From the NCBI RefSeq assembly GCF_017308985.1, contig NZ_JADWPE010000001.1, positions 186,001 through 250,000 of the forward strand: a DNA stretch of 64,000 bases, written 5' to 3'. Within the stretch, counting starts at the first letter, position 1; each line of letters starts with the position of its first letter. The notes beneath the pieces were generated by a model. It worked only from the letters and a program-made list of their open reading frames with translations, had not been told where the DNA came from and ran no database searches. Made by a program: the position numbers and the translations under genes. Below are positions 1 to 8,983 of this stretch, in pieces. The DNA comes from Lysobacter changpingensis. Its GTDB lineage: Bacteria; Pseudomonadota; Gammaproteobacteria; Xanthomonadales; Xanthomonadaceae.

Positions 1-2348
1 TGGCCGTGCTGGGCGCCGGTGTCATGGGTGCGCAGATCGCCGCCCACCTGACCAACGCAGGCGTCGACACCGTCCTGTTCGACCTTCCCGCCAAGGAAGG
101 CGACCCCAACGGCGTCGTGGGCAAGGCCATCGCGAACCTGGCCAAGCTCAGCCCCGCCCCGCTCGCCAGCAAGTCGCTCGCCGAACGCATCACGCCGGCC
201 AATTACGAGACCGGCCTGGAGCAGCTGCGCGACTGCGACCTGATCATCGAAGCCATCGCCGAGCGGATGGACTGGAAGCAGGACCTCTACAAGAAGATCG
301 CGCCCTTCGTGTCCGAACACGCGATCCTCGCCAGCAACACCTCGGGCCTGGGCATCAACAAGCTGGCCGAGGTGCTGCCCGAGCAGCTGCGCCACCGCTT
401 CTGCGGCGTGCACTTCTTCAACCCGCCGCGCTACATGCACTTGGCCGAGCTGATCCCGGCCAAGACCACCGACGCCGATGTGCTGACGGCGCTGGAAACC
501 TTCCTCACCACCGCGCTCGGCAAGGGCGTGGTGATCGCCAAGGACACGCCGAACTTCATCGGCAACCGCATCGGCGTGTTCTCGATGCTGGCCGCGATGC
601 ACCACACCGAGCAGTTCGGCCTGGGCTTCGACACGGTCGACGCGCTCACCGGCCCGTCGATCGGTCGTCCGAAGTCGGCGACGTACCGCACCGCGGACGT
701 GGTCGGCCTGGACACGATGGCGCACGTCATCAAGACGATGGCCGACACGCTGCCGGACGATCCGTGGCATCAGTACTTCAAGGCGCCCAAGTGGCTGGCG
801 GCGTTGATCGAGAAGGGCGCGCTCGGCCAGAAGACCGGCGCGGGCGTGTACACCAAGCGTGGCAAGGACATCCTCGTGCTCGACCTGAAGGCGCAGGATT
901 ACCGCGTCTCGGCGGGCGAACTGGACGCCGAGGTCGCCGCGCTGCTGAAGGAACGCGACCCGGCGAAGAAGTTCGCCGCGCTGCGTGCGAGCCAGCATCC
1001 GCAGGCGCAGTTCCTGTGGGCGATCTTCAGGGATTCGTTCCACTACAGCGCGTATCACCTTGAATCCATAGCCGAAACCGCTCGCGACATCGACTTCGCG
1101 ATGCGCTGGGGCTACGGCTGGTCGCTCGGCCCGTTCGAAACCTGGCAGTCGGCCGGCTGGAAGCAGGTCGCCGACTGGATCGCCGAGGACATCGTCGGCG
1201 GCAAGGCGATGAGCAGCGCGCCGCTGCCCGACTGGGTGTTTGACGGCCGCGACGGCGTGCACGACAAGGACGGCAGCTTCAGCCCCGCCCGCAAGGCGCA
1301 GGTGCCCCGCTCGTCCAACCCGGTCTATGCACGCCAGCGTTTCCCCGATCCGCTGCTCGGTGAGAAGTTCTCGCAGGGCCGCACGGTCTTCGAGAACGAC
1401 GGCATCCGCATGTGGGCCGACGAAGGCGACGACATCGCCGTGGTCTCGTTCAAGACCAAGATGCACACGGTCAACGACCACGTGCTCAACGGCCTGCAGG
1501 AAGCCATCACCATCGCCGAGCGCGACTTCGCCGGCCTGGTGATCTGGCAGCCGAAGGAGCCGTTCTCCGCCGGCGCCGACCTGGCCGGCGCGCTCGGCCT
1601 GTTGCAGGCGGGCGACGTGAAGGGCTTCGAGGCGATGGTCGCCAACTTCCAGGCCACCAGTCAGCGCATCAAGTACGCGCTGGTGCCGGTCGTCACGGCC
1701 GTGCGCGGCCTGGCGCTGGGCGGCGGTTGCGAGTTCCAGATGCATTCGGCCAAGGCCGTGTTCGCGCTGGAAAGCTACATCGGCCTGGTCGAAGCGGGCG
1801 TCGGCCTGCTGCCCGCCGGCGGTGGCCTGAAGGAATTCGCGGTGCGCGCCTCCGAAGCCGCTGTCCCGGGCGGCGACGTGTTCGCGCAGCTCAAGACGGC
1901 GTTCGAAAGCGTCGCGATGGGCAAGGTGTCGGCGTCGGCGTTCGAGGCGAAGGAGCTCAAGCTCGCGCGCGAAGGCGATGCGGTCGTCTTCAACGCATTC
2001 GAACTGCTGCATGTGGCCAAGGCGCAGGCACGCGCACTGGCCGAATCCGGCTACCGCCCGCCCCTGCCCGCGCGCCGCATCCAGGTCGCCGGCGACGTCG
2101 GCATCGCGACCTTCAAGATGATGCTGGTCAACATGCTGGAGGGCCGCTTCATCTCGCCGCACGACTACGAGATCGCCACCCGCATCGCCACGGTGATGTG
2201 CGGCGGTGAAGTCGACCGCGGCGCGATCGTCGACGAGGAATGGCTGCTGAGGCTCGAACGCGAACACTTCGTCGCGCTCGCACAGATGCCCAAGACGCAG
2301 GAACGCATCGCGCACATGCTCAAGACCGGCAAGCCGCTGCGTAACTGA
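1..2348 (+). CDS. 3-hydroxyacyl-CoA dehydrogenase / enoyl-CoA hydratase fusion, 5' partial
   Basis: Bifunctional fatty-acid beta-oxidation enzyme that hydrates enoyl-CoA and oxidises 3-hydroxyacyl-CoA with NAD. The reading frame is open to the left edge (frame of base 3), and the first complete motif is the Rossmann loop GAGVMGAQIAAHL, so only about 10-15 residues are missing. The dehydrogenase half comes first (HFFNPPRYMHLAELIP about residues 138-155), and the crotonase half follows (FSAGADLAGAL near 520; oxyanion-hole region LALGGGCEF near 575). This order is the reverse of E. coli FadB and matches the FadN-like family of about 790 residues. The thiolase gene follows after 117 bases on the same strand, so the two probably form a unit. 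Assignment of the family is secure; chain-length preference cannot be read. Confidence 0.93.
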   Translation, partial: AVLGAGVMGAQIAAHLTNAGVDTVLFDLPAKEGDPNGVVGKAIANLAKLSPAPLASKSLAERITPANYETGLEQLRDCDLIIEAIAERMDWKQDLYKKIAPFVSEHAILASNTSGLGINKLAEVLPEQLRHRFCGVHFFNPPRYMHLAELIPAKTTDADVLTALETFLTTALGKGVVIAKDTPNFIGNRIGVFSMLAAMHHTEQFGLGFDTVDALTGPSIGRPKSATYRTADVVGLDTMAHVIKTMADTLPDDPWHQYFKAPKWLAALIEKGALGQKTGAGVYTKRGKDILVLDLKAQDYRVSAGELDAEVAALLKERDPAKKFAALRASQHPQAQFLWAIFRDSFHYSAYHLESIAETARDIDFAMRWGYGWSLGPFETWQSAGWKQVADWIAEDIVGGKAMSSAPLPDWVFDGRDGVHDKDGSFSPARKAQVPRSSNPVYARQRFPDPLLGEKFSQGRTVFENDGIRMWADEGDDIAVVSFKTKMHTVNDHVLNGLQEAITIAERDFAGLVIWQPKEPFSAGADLAGALGLLQAGDVKGFEAMVANFQATSQRIKYALVPVVTAVRGLALGGGCEFQMHSAKAVFALESYIGLVEAGVGLLPAGGGLKEFAVRASEAAVPGGDVFAQLKTAFESVAMGKVSASAFEAKELKLAREGDAVVFNAFELLHVAKAQARALAESGYRPPLPARRIQVAGDVGIATFKMMLVNMLEGRFISPHDYEIATRIATVMCGGEVDRGAIVDEEWLLRLEREHFVALAQMPKTQERIAHMLKTGKPLRN

Positions 2349-2355
2349 AGCGGCC

Positions 2356-2450
2356 GTGATTCGTGATTCGGGATTCGTGATTGGGCAAAGCAACATCGGC
2401 CGTCACGAAGTCCGTTTCCCACGAATCACGAATCACCAATCACGAATCAC
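2356..2450. repeat. Inverted arrays of a GTGATTC-type heptamer
   Basis: Bases 2356-2384 hold degenerate tandem copies of GTGATTC/GTGATTG. Bases 2420-2450 hold the same array in reverse orientation; 26 of 29 positions of the left arm match the complement of the right. The arms can form a long hairpin in the mRNA between the dehydrogenase and thiolase genes. No coding function is seen. Confidence 0.8.
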
Positions 2451-2465
2451 GCTTTGGAAAGAACC

Positions 2466-3674
2466 ATGACCAAGCAAGTTCAAGACGCCTACATCGTCGC
2501 CGCCACCCGCACCCCGGTCGGCAAGGCGCCGCGCGGCGTGTTCCGCAACACCCGTCCCGACGAAATGCTCGCCCACGTGCTCAAGTCCGTGGTCGCGCAG
2601 GCACCGGGCATCGACCTGCGCCGCATCGACGACGCGATCATCGGCTGCGCCATGCCCGAGGGCGAGCAAGGCATGAACGTGGCGCGCATCGGCGCGCTGC
2701 TCGCCGGCCTGCCGAACACCATCGCCGCGCAGACGATCAACCGTTTCTGCTCGTCGGGCCTGCAGGCCGTGGCGATGGCGGCCGACCAGATCCGCCTTGG
2801 CAACGCCGACCTGATGCTCGCCGGCGGCACCGAATCGATGTCGATGGTGCCGATGATGGGCAACAAGGTGGCACTGAGCCCGCAGGTGTTCGCGAAGGAC
2901 GAGAACGTCGCGATCGCCTACGGCATGGGCATCACCGCCGAGAAGGTCGCCGAGGAATGGAAGGTCTCGCGCGAGGAACAGGACGCCTTCGCGCTGGCCT
3001 CGCACCAGAAGGCCATCGCGGCGATCCAGGCCGGCGAGTTCAAGTCGGAGATCACGCCGTATGAAGTGATCTCACGCATTCCGGACCTTGCCGGCAACGC
3101 GGTGCGCGTGAAGAAGTCGATCGTCGAGATCGACGAGGGCCCGCGCCCGGATTCGTCCATCGAAGGCCTCGCCAAGCTCAAGCCGGTGTTCCGCAACGGC
3201 CAGTTCGGCGGCAGCGTCACCGCGGGCAACAGCTCGCAGATGAGCGACGGCGCGGCCGGCGTGCTGCTGGCGTCCGAGCAGGCGATCAAGGACTACGGCC
3301 TGACGCCGCTGGCGCGCTTCGTGAGCTTCTCGGTCGCCGGCGTGCGCCCGGAAGTGATGGGCATCGGCCCGATCGCGGCGATCCCGAAGGCGCTCAAGCA
3401 GGCGGGCCTGACGAAGGACCAGCTGGACTGGATCGAGCTCAATGAAGCCTTCGCCGCGCAGGCGCTGGCCGTCATTCGCGACAGCGGCCTGGATCCGTCG
3501 AAGGTCAATCCGCTCGGCGGCGCGATCGCGCTGGGTCACCCGCTCGGTGCGACCGGTGCGATCCGCACCGCGACCATCGTGCACGGCCTGCGTCGCCGCC
3601 AGCAGAAGTACGGCATGGTGACCATGTGCATCGGCACCGGCATGGGCGCGGCCGGCATTTTCGAAGCCCTCTGA
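2466..3674 (+). CDS. fadA: Acetyl-CoA C-acyltransferase (3-ketoacyl-CoA thiolase)
   Basis: Last step of the beta-oxidation cycle: cleaves 3-ketoacyl-CoA with CoA to acetyl-CoA and a shortened acyl-CoA. The protein has 402 residues, normal for the family. The acyl-accepting cysteine is Cys95 (FCSSGLQA), the catalytic histidine is His358 (ALGHPLGATGA) and the second cysteine is Cys388 (MCIGTGMG). I chose the ATG at 2466 because GGAAAG lies 6 bases upstream and the protein then begins MTKQVQDAYIVAATRTP as thiolases do; a TTG 12 bases earlier is less likely. It is the partner of the upstream hydratase/dehydrogenase and is followed by a strong terminator. Confidence 0.94.
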   Translation: MTKQVQDAYIVAATRTPVGKAPRGVFRNTRPDEMLAHVLKSVVAQAPGIDLRRIDDAIIGCAMPEGEQGMNVARIGALLAGLPNTIAAQTINRFCSSGLQAVAMAADQIRLGNADLMLAGGTESMSMVPMMGNKVALSPQVFAKDENVAIAYGMGITAEKVAEEWKVSREEQDAFALASHQKAIAAIQAGEFKSEITPYEVISRIPDLAGNAVRVKKSIVEIDEGPRPDSSIEGLAKLKPVFRNGQFGGSVTAGNSSQMSDGAAGVLLASEQAIKDYGLTPLARFVSFSVAGVRPEVMGIGPIAAIPKALKQAGLTKDQLDWIELNEAFAAQALAVIRDSGLDPSKVNPLGGAIALGHPLGATGAIRTATIVHGLRRRQQKYGMVTMCIGTGMGAAGIFEAL

Positions 3675-3691
3675 CTCACCCTGCGGACAGC

Positions 3692-3722
3692 AAAAAAGGG
3701 CAGCCTCCGGGCTGCCCTTTTT
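3692..3722 (+). terminator. Rho-independent terminator after fadA
   Basis: Stem GGGCAGCC / GGCTGCCC with loop TCCG, extended by an A-run before and a T-run after, 17 bases past the thiolase stop. Confidence 0.9.
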
Positions 3723-3889
3723 CGTTCGCGGGTCAGGCCGCCTTCTCGCGATTTTCACGTCCCTGTCGCGCAGCTGAGCCCAGCATCGCAGCGCGTCGTC
3801 GTGTTCGCGGCGTCGGCGCGGCGTCGGCACGTCCATTGGATGCGGCGCCCTTGTTCGTTCCGTTCGTCATTTCGACAAGGAGAACGCTC

Positions 3890-4342
3890 ATGTCCCTGCG
3901 CAATCTCGCCGGCCTCACGCTGGCCCTGCTGTTTTCGCTATCGATCGCCGCTTGCCGGACGACCACGCCCGGTTCGATGCAAGGCGCCGTGGAGGTGCGC
4001 TCGGGCGTGATCGAACAGATCACCGACGTGCAGATTTCCAACACCAAGACGCGAGGTCTCGGTGCAGTGGTCGGCGGCGCGCTCGGCCTGGGCGTGGGCA
4101 GCCTGATCGGCGGCGGCACCGGACGCGACGTGGCCATGGTCCTCGGCACCATCGGCGGCGCCGTCACCGGCAGCACGGTGCAGCGGCGCAACCAGGCACC
4201 CGTCCCGGGGCAGGACATCATCGTGCGGCTCACCAATGGCGTGCTCGTGTCGGTCACGCAGGAGCCGACCAACCTGCGCGTCGGGCAGAAGGTCTTCATC
4301 CAGGGAAGCGGCGAAGAAGCCCGCGTGACGCCTGCGAAATAA
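3890..4342 (+). CDS. Glycine-zipper outer-membrane lipoprotein (SlyB/Pcp-like)
   Basis: Predicted lipoprotein of 150 residues. The N-terminus is a signal peptide ending in the lipobox LSIAAC, cleaved before Cys22. A glycine-rich helical hairpin follows (about residues 56-92: AVVGGALGLGVGSLIGGG and a second GT-rich segment), then a small beta-rich C-terminal domain. This layout resembles the SlyB/Pcp family that stabilises the outer membrane. AAGGAGA lies just before the ATG at 3890, which fixes the start; longer in-frame openings upstream run through the thiolase terminator. Precise function is unknown. Confidence 0.8.
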   Translation: MSLRNLAGLTLALLFSLSIAACRTTTPGSMQGAVEVRSGVIEQITDVQISNTKTRGLGAVVGGALGLGVGSLIGGGTGRDVAMVLGTIGGAVTGSTVQRRNQAPVPGQDIIVRLTNGVLVSVTQEPTNLRVGQKVFIQGSGEEARVTPAK

Positions 4343-4364
4343 CGCGCATCCGCATGACGAAAGG

Positions 4365-4382
4365 GGCGGCCGGGTGGCCGCC
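4365..4382. terminator. Hairpin between convergent genes
   Basis: GGCGGCC-GGGT-GGCCGCC lies 22 bases after the lipoprotein stop and 18 bases from the csaA stop. There is no clear T-run, so a terminator role on either strand is only likely. Confidence 0.45.
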
Positions 4383-4400
4383 TCCTTCACGACGCCGCGC

Positions 4401-4736
4401 TCAGGCCAGGCGCGTTCCGTTCGGTACCGGTCGTTCGATCGTGGTGATGACCACGCCCTCCTCCGTCGGAAAGCCCGTCAGCAGGAATTCCGAAATGAAG
4501 GGGCCCACCTGCTTGGGCGGGAAGTTGATCACGCCCACGATCTGCCGGCCGACCAGGTCGTCCGCCGAATACAGGTGCTTCACCTGTGCACTCGTCTTGC
4601 GCACGCCGTGCGGGCCGAAATCGACCCAGAGCTTCCACGCCGGCTTGCGCGCCTCGGGGAACTCCTCCACCCGCTGCACCGTGCCGGCGCAGAGCATCAC
4701 CTTCTCGAAATCCGCCCAGCTGATCGTTCCGCTCAT
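4401..4736 (-). CDS. csaA: CsaA-like tRNA-binding domain protein
   Basis: A 111-residue stand-alone tRNA-binding OB-fold (EMAP-II/CsaA type), with the typical [20 protein letters not shown] segment at about 63-82. In Bacillus, CsaA behaves as a chaperone and binds tRNA; the role in gammaproteobacteria is unclear. Its ATG overlaps the TGA of the upstream flavin oxidoreductase by four bases (4733-4736, ATGA), so the two are co-transcribed and probably translationally coupled. A much longer opening in this frame runs antisense-style through the neighbour and is not real coding. Confidence 0.85.
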   Translation of the reverse strand: MSGTISWADFEKVMLCAGTVQRVEEFPEARKPAWKLWVDFGPHGVRKTSAQVKHLYSADDLVGRQIVGVINFPPKQVGPFISEFLLTGFPTEEGVVITTIERPVPNGTRLA

Positions 4737-6034
4737 CCTGCCCTCGCCCGTTCCACCCGGTCCTTCCACTCGTCCTTGAACTCGGCCCACCAGTAACTCA
4801 ACTGCGCGCCGACGAAGCCGACCGGCTTGATCGCCGACACCAGCCCGTAGTCGCTGAGTTCGCGCCAGCGCGGATCGCCGTTCGCGATCGCACTGGCCAG
4901 AAGCTCGCCCGCGAACGTCGTCGGCGCCACGCCGTGGCCACCGAACGCCTGCGCCAGCCACAGCCCGTCGTCGATCGCGCCGATCTGCGGCATCTGGTGG
5001 CGCGCGTAGCTCATCAGGCCCGACCACGCATGATCGATGCGTACGCCGTCCAGCTGCGGGAAGACCTTGAGCATGTCGCGGTACAACACCGCTTCGACCT
5101 CCGCCGGCGAGCGGTCCAGCACCGAGATGCGACCGCCCCACAGCAGGCGCGTGTCGGGCAGCGGGCGATAGTAGTCGAAGGCGAAACGCGTGTCGTACAC
5201 GGCCGCCCGCGTGGTCATGACGTCGTCGAGGCGCGCGCCCAGCGGCTGCGTCACCATCACGTAGGTGGCGATCGGCAATACGCCGGCATCCACCTCCGCG
5301 CGCAATCCGGCGAGGTAGCCGCCGCACGCGAGCACGACCAGGTCGGCTTCCACCACGCCTTCCGGCGTGCGCACGCGCCAGCCGGGGCCGGCACGCTCCA
5401 GCGCGACGGCCGGTGTCTGTTCGTGGATCGCGACGCCCTGCGCCATCGCGGCGCGTGCGATGCCGCGCGCGTATTTCAGCGGATGGAAGTGGAACGCCCG
5501 GGGTTCGAACAGGCCGTCGTGATAGCGCTGCGTGTGCACGAGCGAACGCAGGCGCTCGCGCGGCATCCATTCCCAGTGGACGCCGAATTGCTGTTCCAGC
5601 AGGTGCTGGCGCTCGCGCAGCACCTGCGGGTCGCGGAACCAGTTCGCCCAGAGCACGCCCGCATCGACGCGATCGCAGTCGATGGCGTAGCGATCGGTAC
5701 GCGCGCGGATGAGCTCGACCGCGTCGGTCGTTCCCGAATACAGTAGGCGCGCGCGTTCGGGGCCAAGGTCCTGCAGCAGGCTGTCCTCGCCGCGCGAGAA
5801 ACCGCCGAACACGAAACCGCCGTTGCGCCCGGACGCACCGAACCCGACGCGTTCCGATTCGAGAAGCACCACGTCGCGCACGCCGCGCTCGGCCAGTCCC
5901 AGCGCGGTGTTCAGGCCGGCGAAACCGCCGCCGACGACGCACACGCTGGCGGCGACCGGCCCACGCAACGGTCCGAACCCGAGTTCGCGCTCGGGAACGG
6001 TCGCCAGGTAATAACTGGTGTCCGGGCCGCTCAT
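4733..6034 (-). CDS. FAD-dependent oxidoreductase, DAO family (PuuB/OrdL-like)
   Basis: Flavin amine or amino-acid oxidase of 433 residues. The FAD-binding Rossmann motif [19 protein letters not shown] is at about 33-51, followed by the [10 protein letters not shown] segment typical of the glycine oxidase / gamma-glutamylputrescine oxidase group. The C-terminal [12 protein letters not shown] motif is the second FAD contact. Its closest functional analogue is PuuB/OrdL, which oxidises gamma-glutamylputrescine, but no puuA, puuC or puuD is beside it, so the substrate remains open. The four-base overlap with csaA downstream indicates an operon. There is no signal peptide. Confidence 0.8.
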   Translation of the reverse strand: MSGPDTSYYLATVPERELGFGPLRGPVAASVCVVGGGFAGLNTALGLAERGVRDVVLLESERVGFGASGRNGGFVFGGFSRGEDSLLQDLGPERARLLYSGTTDAVELIRARTDRYAIDCDRVDAGVLWANWFRDPQVLRERQHLLEQQFGVHWEWMPRERLRSLVHTQRYHDGLFEPRAFHFHPLKYARGIARAAMAQGVAIHEQTPAVALERAGPGWRVRTPEGVVEADLVVLACGGYLAGLRAEVDAGVLPIATYVMVTQPLGARLDDVMTTRAAVYDTRFAFDYYRPLPDTRLLWGGRISVLDRSPAEVEAVLYRDMLKVFPQLDGVRIDHAWSGLMSYARHQMPQIGAIDDGLWLAQAFGGHGVAPTTFAGELLASAIANGDPRWRELSDYGLVSAIKPVGFVGAQLSYWWAEFKDEWKDRVERARAG

Positions 6035-6132
6035 GCCATCGAACCTTGGCGGCGATCGGGACGACGCCGCTTGCTTCCCCGAAGTCTAGCGGCGAAGGCG
6101 CCGAGTGGCGGCGCCCGAAGGTCGCGCGTCGC

Positions 6133-7032
6133 TCAGTTGAGCTCTTCGACGCCGAGTTCGGACAGCGCGTTCGCCATCAGCTGGCGTGCCGAGTCGCTGA
6201 GCTTCTCGTGGTCCAGCGCGTAGCGGATCGTCGCCTCCACCAGGCCGATGTGCGTGCCGCAATCGAAACGCGTGCCTTGGAAACGGTAGGCATTGACCGC
6301 CTCTTCCTCCAGCAGCGCGGCGATGGCGTCGGTCAGCTGGATCTCGCCGCCGGCGCCCGGCGTAGTCGATTCCAGCAACGAGAAGATGCGCGGATTCAGC
6401 ACGTAGCGACCGACCACGGCGAGATTGCTCGGCGCGACTTCGGGCTTGGGCTTCTCGACGATGGCGCGGATCCGGCCCTGGCGCTTCTCGAAATTCTCGG
6501 TGGCGACGATGCCGTAGCTGGCGGTCTGCTCGCGCGGCACGTCCTGCACGGCGATCATGCTCGCACCCGAGGCTTCGGCTGCGTCGGCCATCTGCTTGAG
6601 CGCGCCGGGGCCACGATTCCAGATGAGGTCGTCGGGCAGCAGCACGGCGAACGGTTCGTCGCCGATCACCGACTTGGCGCACAGCACCGCATGCCCAAGG
6701 CCCAGCGCCTCGGCCTGCGTGACGAACACGGCACGCACGCCTTCGGGCAGCACGTTGCGCACCAGTTCCAGCTGTTCGGTCTTGCCGCTGCGCTCGAGCT
6801 TCTGTTCCAGCTCGTAGGCCTTGTCGAAGTAGTCGGCGACGGCGTGCTTGTAACGGTTGGTCACGAACACCAGCGTGTCGCAACCGGCCTCGATGGCTTC
6901 ATCGACCGCGTACTGGATCAGCGGCCGGTCGATGATCGGCAGCATCTCCTTGGGAACGGTCTTGGTGGCGGGAAGAAAGCGGGTGCCGAGGCCGGCGACC
7001 GGGAAAACAGCCTTGCGAATACGTGCGGACAT
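6133..7032 (-). CDS. galU: UTP--glucose-1-phosphate uridylyltransferase
   Basis: Makes UDP-glucose from UTP and glucose-1-phosphate for LPS and exopolysaccharide. It has 299 residues starting [20 protein letters not shown], with the nucleotidyltransferase signature [11 protein letters not shown], the DDLIW metal-binding region and EIQLTDAI near the C-terminus. I use the ATG at 7032: its A is the last base of the TGA of the upstream epimerase/dehydratase (TGATG), so the two genes are tightly coupled. It is the last gene of the long minus-strand operon; a small GC hairpin (6097-6115) without a T-run follows. Confidence 0.95.
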   Translation of the reverse strand: MSARIRKAVFPVAGLGTRFLPATKTVPKEMLPIIDRPLIQYAVDEAIEAGCDTLVFVTNRYKHAVADYFDKAYELEQKLERSGKTEQLELVRNVLPEGVRAVFVTQAEALGLGHAVLCAKSVIGDEPFAVLLPDDLIWNRGPGALKQMADAAEASGASMIAVQDVPREQTASYGIVATENFEKRQGRIRAIVEKPKPEVAPSNLAVVGRYVLNPRIFSLLESTTPGAGGEIQLTDAIAALLEEEAVNAYRFQGTRFDCGTHIGLVEATIRYALDHEKLSDSARQLMANALSELGVEELN

Positions 7033-8942
7033 CAAACCTTCCTGGCGTTGCGGGCGGGAAAGGCCACCACTGTGGCCGATTCCTGGTAATCCGGATGTGT
7101 ACCGACCGGCTGGAATTCAGGGACGGCCATCCGCAGGAGGTGGTTGAGCTGGTCCAGGTCGTACCGGGCGCTGGCTTCGCGCAGCTGCCCAAGGGCGTTG
7201 TCCAGGTGCGTCGCCGAGACGTCGCGCGGCTCGGCCTGGAGGATCTTCGGGTGCGCGGTCTGACGGTACCGCTCGTCCGCGTGGAAGAGCGTTTCGTGCA
7301 GCTTTTCGCCGGGGCGCAGGCCGGTGTAGACGATGGCGATGTCGCGGCCCGGCAGCTTGCCGGCGAGGCGGATCATCTGTTCGGCGAGCAGCCTGATCGG
7401 CACCGGCTCGCCCATGTCGAGCGTGTAGATGGCTTCGTGCGTGCCCAGCGCGGAGGCCTGCAGAATCAGCTGGCAGGCTTCCGGAATGGTCATGAAGAAG
7501 CGGGTCACTTCCGGATCGGTCACGGTGACCGGACCGCCGGCGCGGATCTGCTCGCGGAACAGCGGCACCACGCTGCCGGCCGAGTCCAGCACGTTGCCGA
7601 AGCGCACGGTGACGAACCGCGTCGCGTGCTGCCCGGCCAGCGCCTGGCAGGCCATCTCGGCCAGGCGCTTGGTCGCACCGAGCACGTTGACCGGATCGAC
7701 CGCCTTGTCGGTGGAGATCAGCACGAAGGTGCCGACGTCGGCTTGGCAACAGGCGCGCGCGACGGTTTCCGTCGCCAGCGAGTTGTTACGCACGGCCTCG
7801 CGCAATTGCAGTTCTAGCAGCGGCACCTGCTTGTAGGCGGCGGCATGGAAGACGGCATCGGGTTCGGCACGTGCGAGCGCGTGGGCGATCACCGCCGGGT
7901 CGCCACAGTCGCCCAGGATGGCGATGTATTCCACGTCGGGGAAATCGCGCTTCAACGCGGCTTCGGTGGTGGTGAGCGCGAGCTCGTCTACTTCGATCAG
8001 CGCGATGCGGCGCGCACCGTGGCGCGCGCACTGCCGGCACAGTTCCGAACCGATCGAACCGCCGGCGCCGGTGACCAGCACCGAACGAGCACCAAGCCAG
8101 CCGCGGATCGCCTTCCAGTCCGGCAGCACCGGCTTGCGACCGAGCAGGTCCTCGATCGCCACTTCCTTCAGTTCGCCGGGCAGCGAACGGCCTTCGAGCA
8201 CGTCCTGCAGCTTCGGCACCATGCGGAACGGAAGACCGGTGCGCTCGCACGAGACGACCACGCGTTGCAGCGCGTTGGCATCGGCCGAGGGCATGGCGAT
8301 CACCAGCAGCTTCGCCGCGGTTTCGCGCGCGATCTCGGCGACGTCCTGCACGCGCCCGAGCACCGGCACGCCCTGCACCTTGCTGCCGCGCAGGCGCACG
8401 GCATCGTCGAGGAAGCCGACCGGCTGGTAGGTACCCGAACGACGCAGGTCGCGCACGAGCGCTTCGCCCGCGTGACCGGCACCGAGGATCAGGATGCGCA
8501 CCGACGACTTGGAAGCCGATTCGACGCGGCTGTCCTTCCACGCGCGGTACAGCAGGCGCGGCGCGCCCAGCATGCCCATGAGGACCAGCGGATACAGCAC
8601 GAGGACCGTCCGCGGCACGGTGCCGAGGCGGTTATAGAGGAACAGGCCGAGGACGATCGCAAACAGCCCGAGCACCGAGGCCTTGAGGATGTTCCACAGA
8701 TCCGGCACGCCGGCGAAGCGCCACAGTCCGCGATACAGGCCGACCTGCCAGAAGACCAGCCCCTGCGCGGCGAGCACCAGCACGATTTCCGCCGACCACA
8801 ACGGAATGGCGGGCGCATTGGTTTCGATACCCCAACGCAGGCGATGCAGCGCCTGCCAGACGACCCACACCATGGCGAGATCGTGCACGACCACCGCGAG
8901 GCGCGGCAGGCCGCTCTTCCACCGATCACGCCATGAGCTCAT
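7032..8942 (-). CDS. wbpM: Nucleoside-diphosphate sugar 4,6-dehydratase/epimerase, membrane-bound (WbpM/CapD family)
   Basis: Predicted UDP-GlcNAc 4,6-dehydratase for O-antigen or capsule sugar synthesis. It has 636 residues: four N-terminal membrane segments within about 15-130, a first Rossmann domain (GAGHAGE, 154-160) and the catalytic short-chain-dehydrogenase domain (GAGGSIGSE, 292-300; STDKAVDPVNVLGATK near 412-428, the modified catalytic region of long WbpM-type enzymes). It lies between a WecA/WbpL-type transferase and galU, the usual order in Pseudomonas and Xanthomonas. GAAGG abuts the ATG at 8942. Confidence 0.9.
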   Translation of the reverse strand: MSSWRDRWKSGLPRLAVVVHDLAMVWVVWQALHRLRWGIETNAPAIPLWSAEIVLVLAAQGLVFWQVGLYRGLWRFAGVPDLWNILKASVLGLFAIVLGLFLYNRLGTVPRTVLVLYPLVLMGMLGAPRLLYRAWKDSRVESASKSSVRILILGAGHAGEALVRDLRRSGTYQPVGFLDDAVRLRGSKVQGVPVLGRVQDVAEIARETAAKLLVIAMPSADANALQRVVVSCERTGLPFRMVPKLQDVLEGRSLPGELKEVAIEDLLGRKPVLPDWKAIRGWLGARSVLVTGAGGSIGSELCRQCARHGARRIALIEVDELALTTTEAALKRDFPDVEYIAILGDCGDPAVIAHALARAEPDAVFHAAAYKQVPLLELQLREAVRNNSLATETVARACCQADVGTFVLISTDKAVDPVNVLGATKRLAEMACQALAGQHATRFVTVRFGNVLDSAGSVVPLFREQIRAGGPVTVTDPEVTRFFMTIPEACQLILQASALGTHEAIYTLDMGEPVPIRLLAEQMIRLAGKLPGRDIAIVYTGLRPGEKLHETLFHADERYRQTAHPKILQAEPRDVSATHLDNALGQLREASARYDLDQLNHLLRMAVPEFQPVGTHPDYQESATVVAFPARNARKV

Positions 8943-8983
8943 CCTTCGCCCCTTTTGTTTGTTTCAGACTGCCAGTTATTCAA

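Noticed and set aside
2454-2465. TTG start giving four extra residues on the thiolase
   Set aside because: The ATG at 2466 has proper ribosome spacing and the standard family N-terminus.
4733-6034. Flavin oxidoreductase as part of the agu putrescine route
   Set aside because: It is about 9 kb from aguA on the other strand and coupled to csaA; PuuB similarity alone does not show that putrescine is its substrate.
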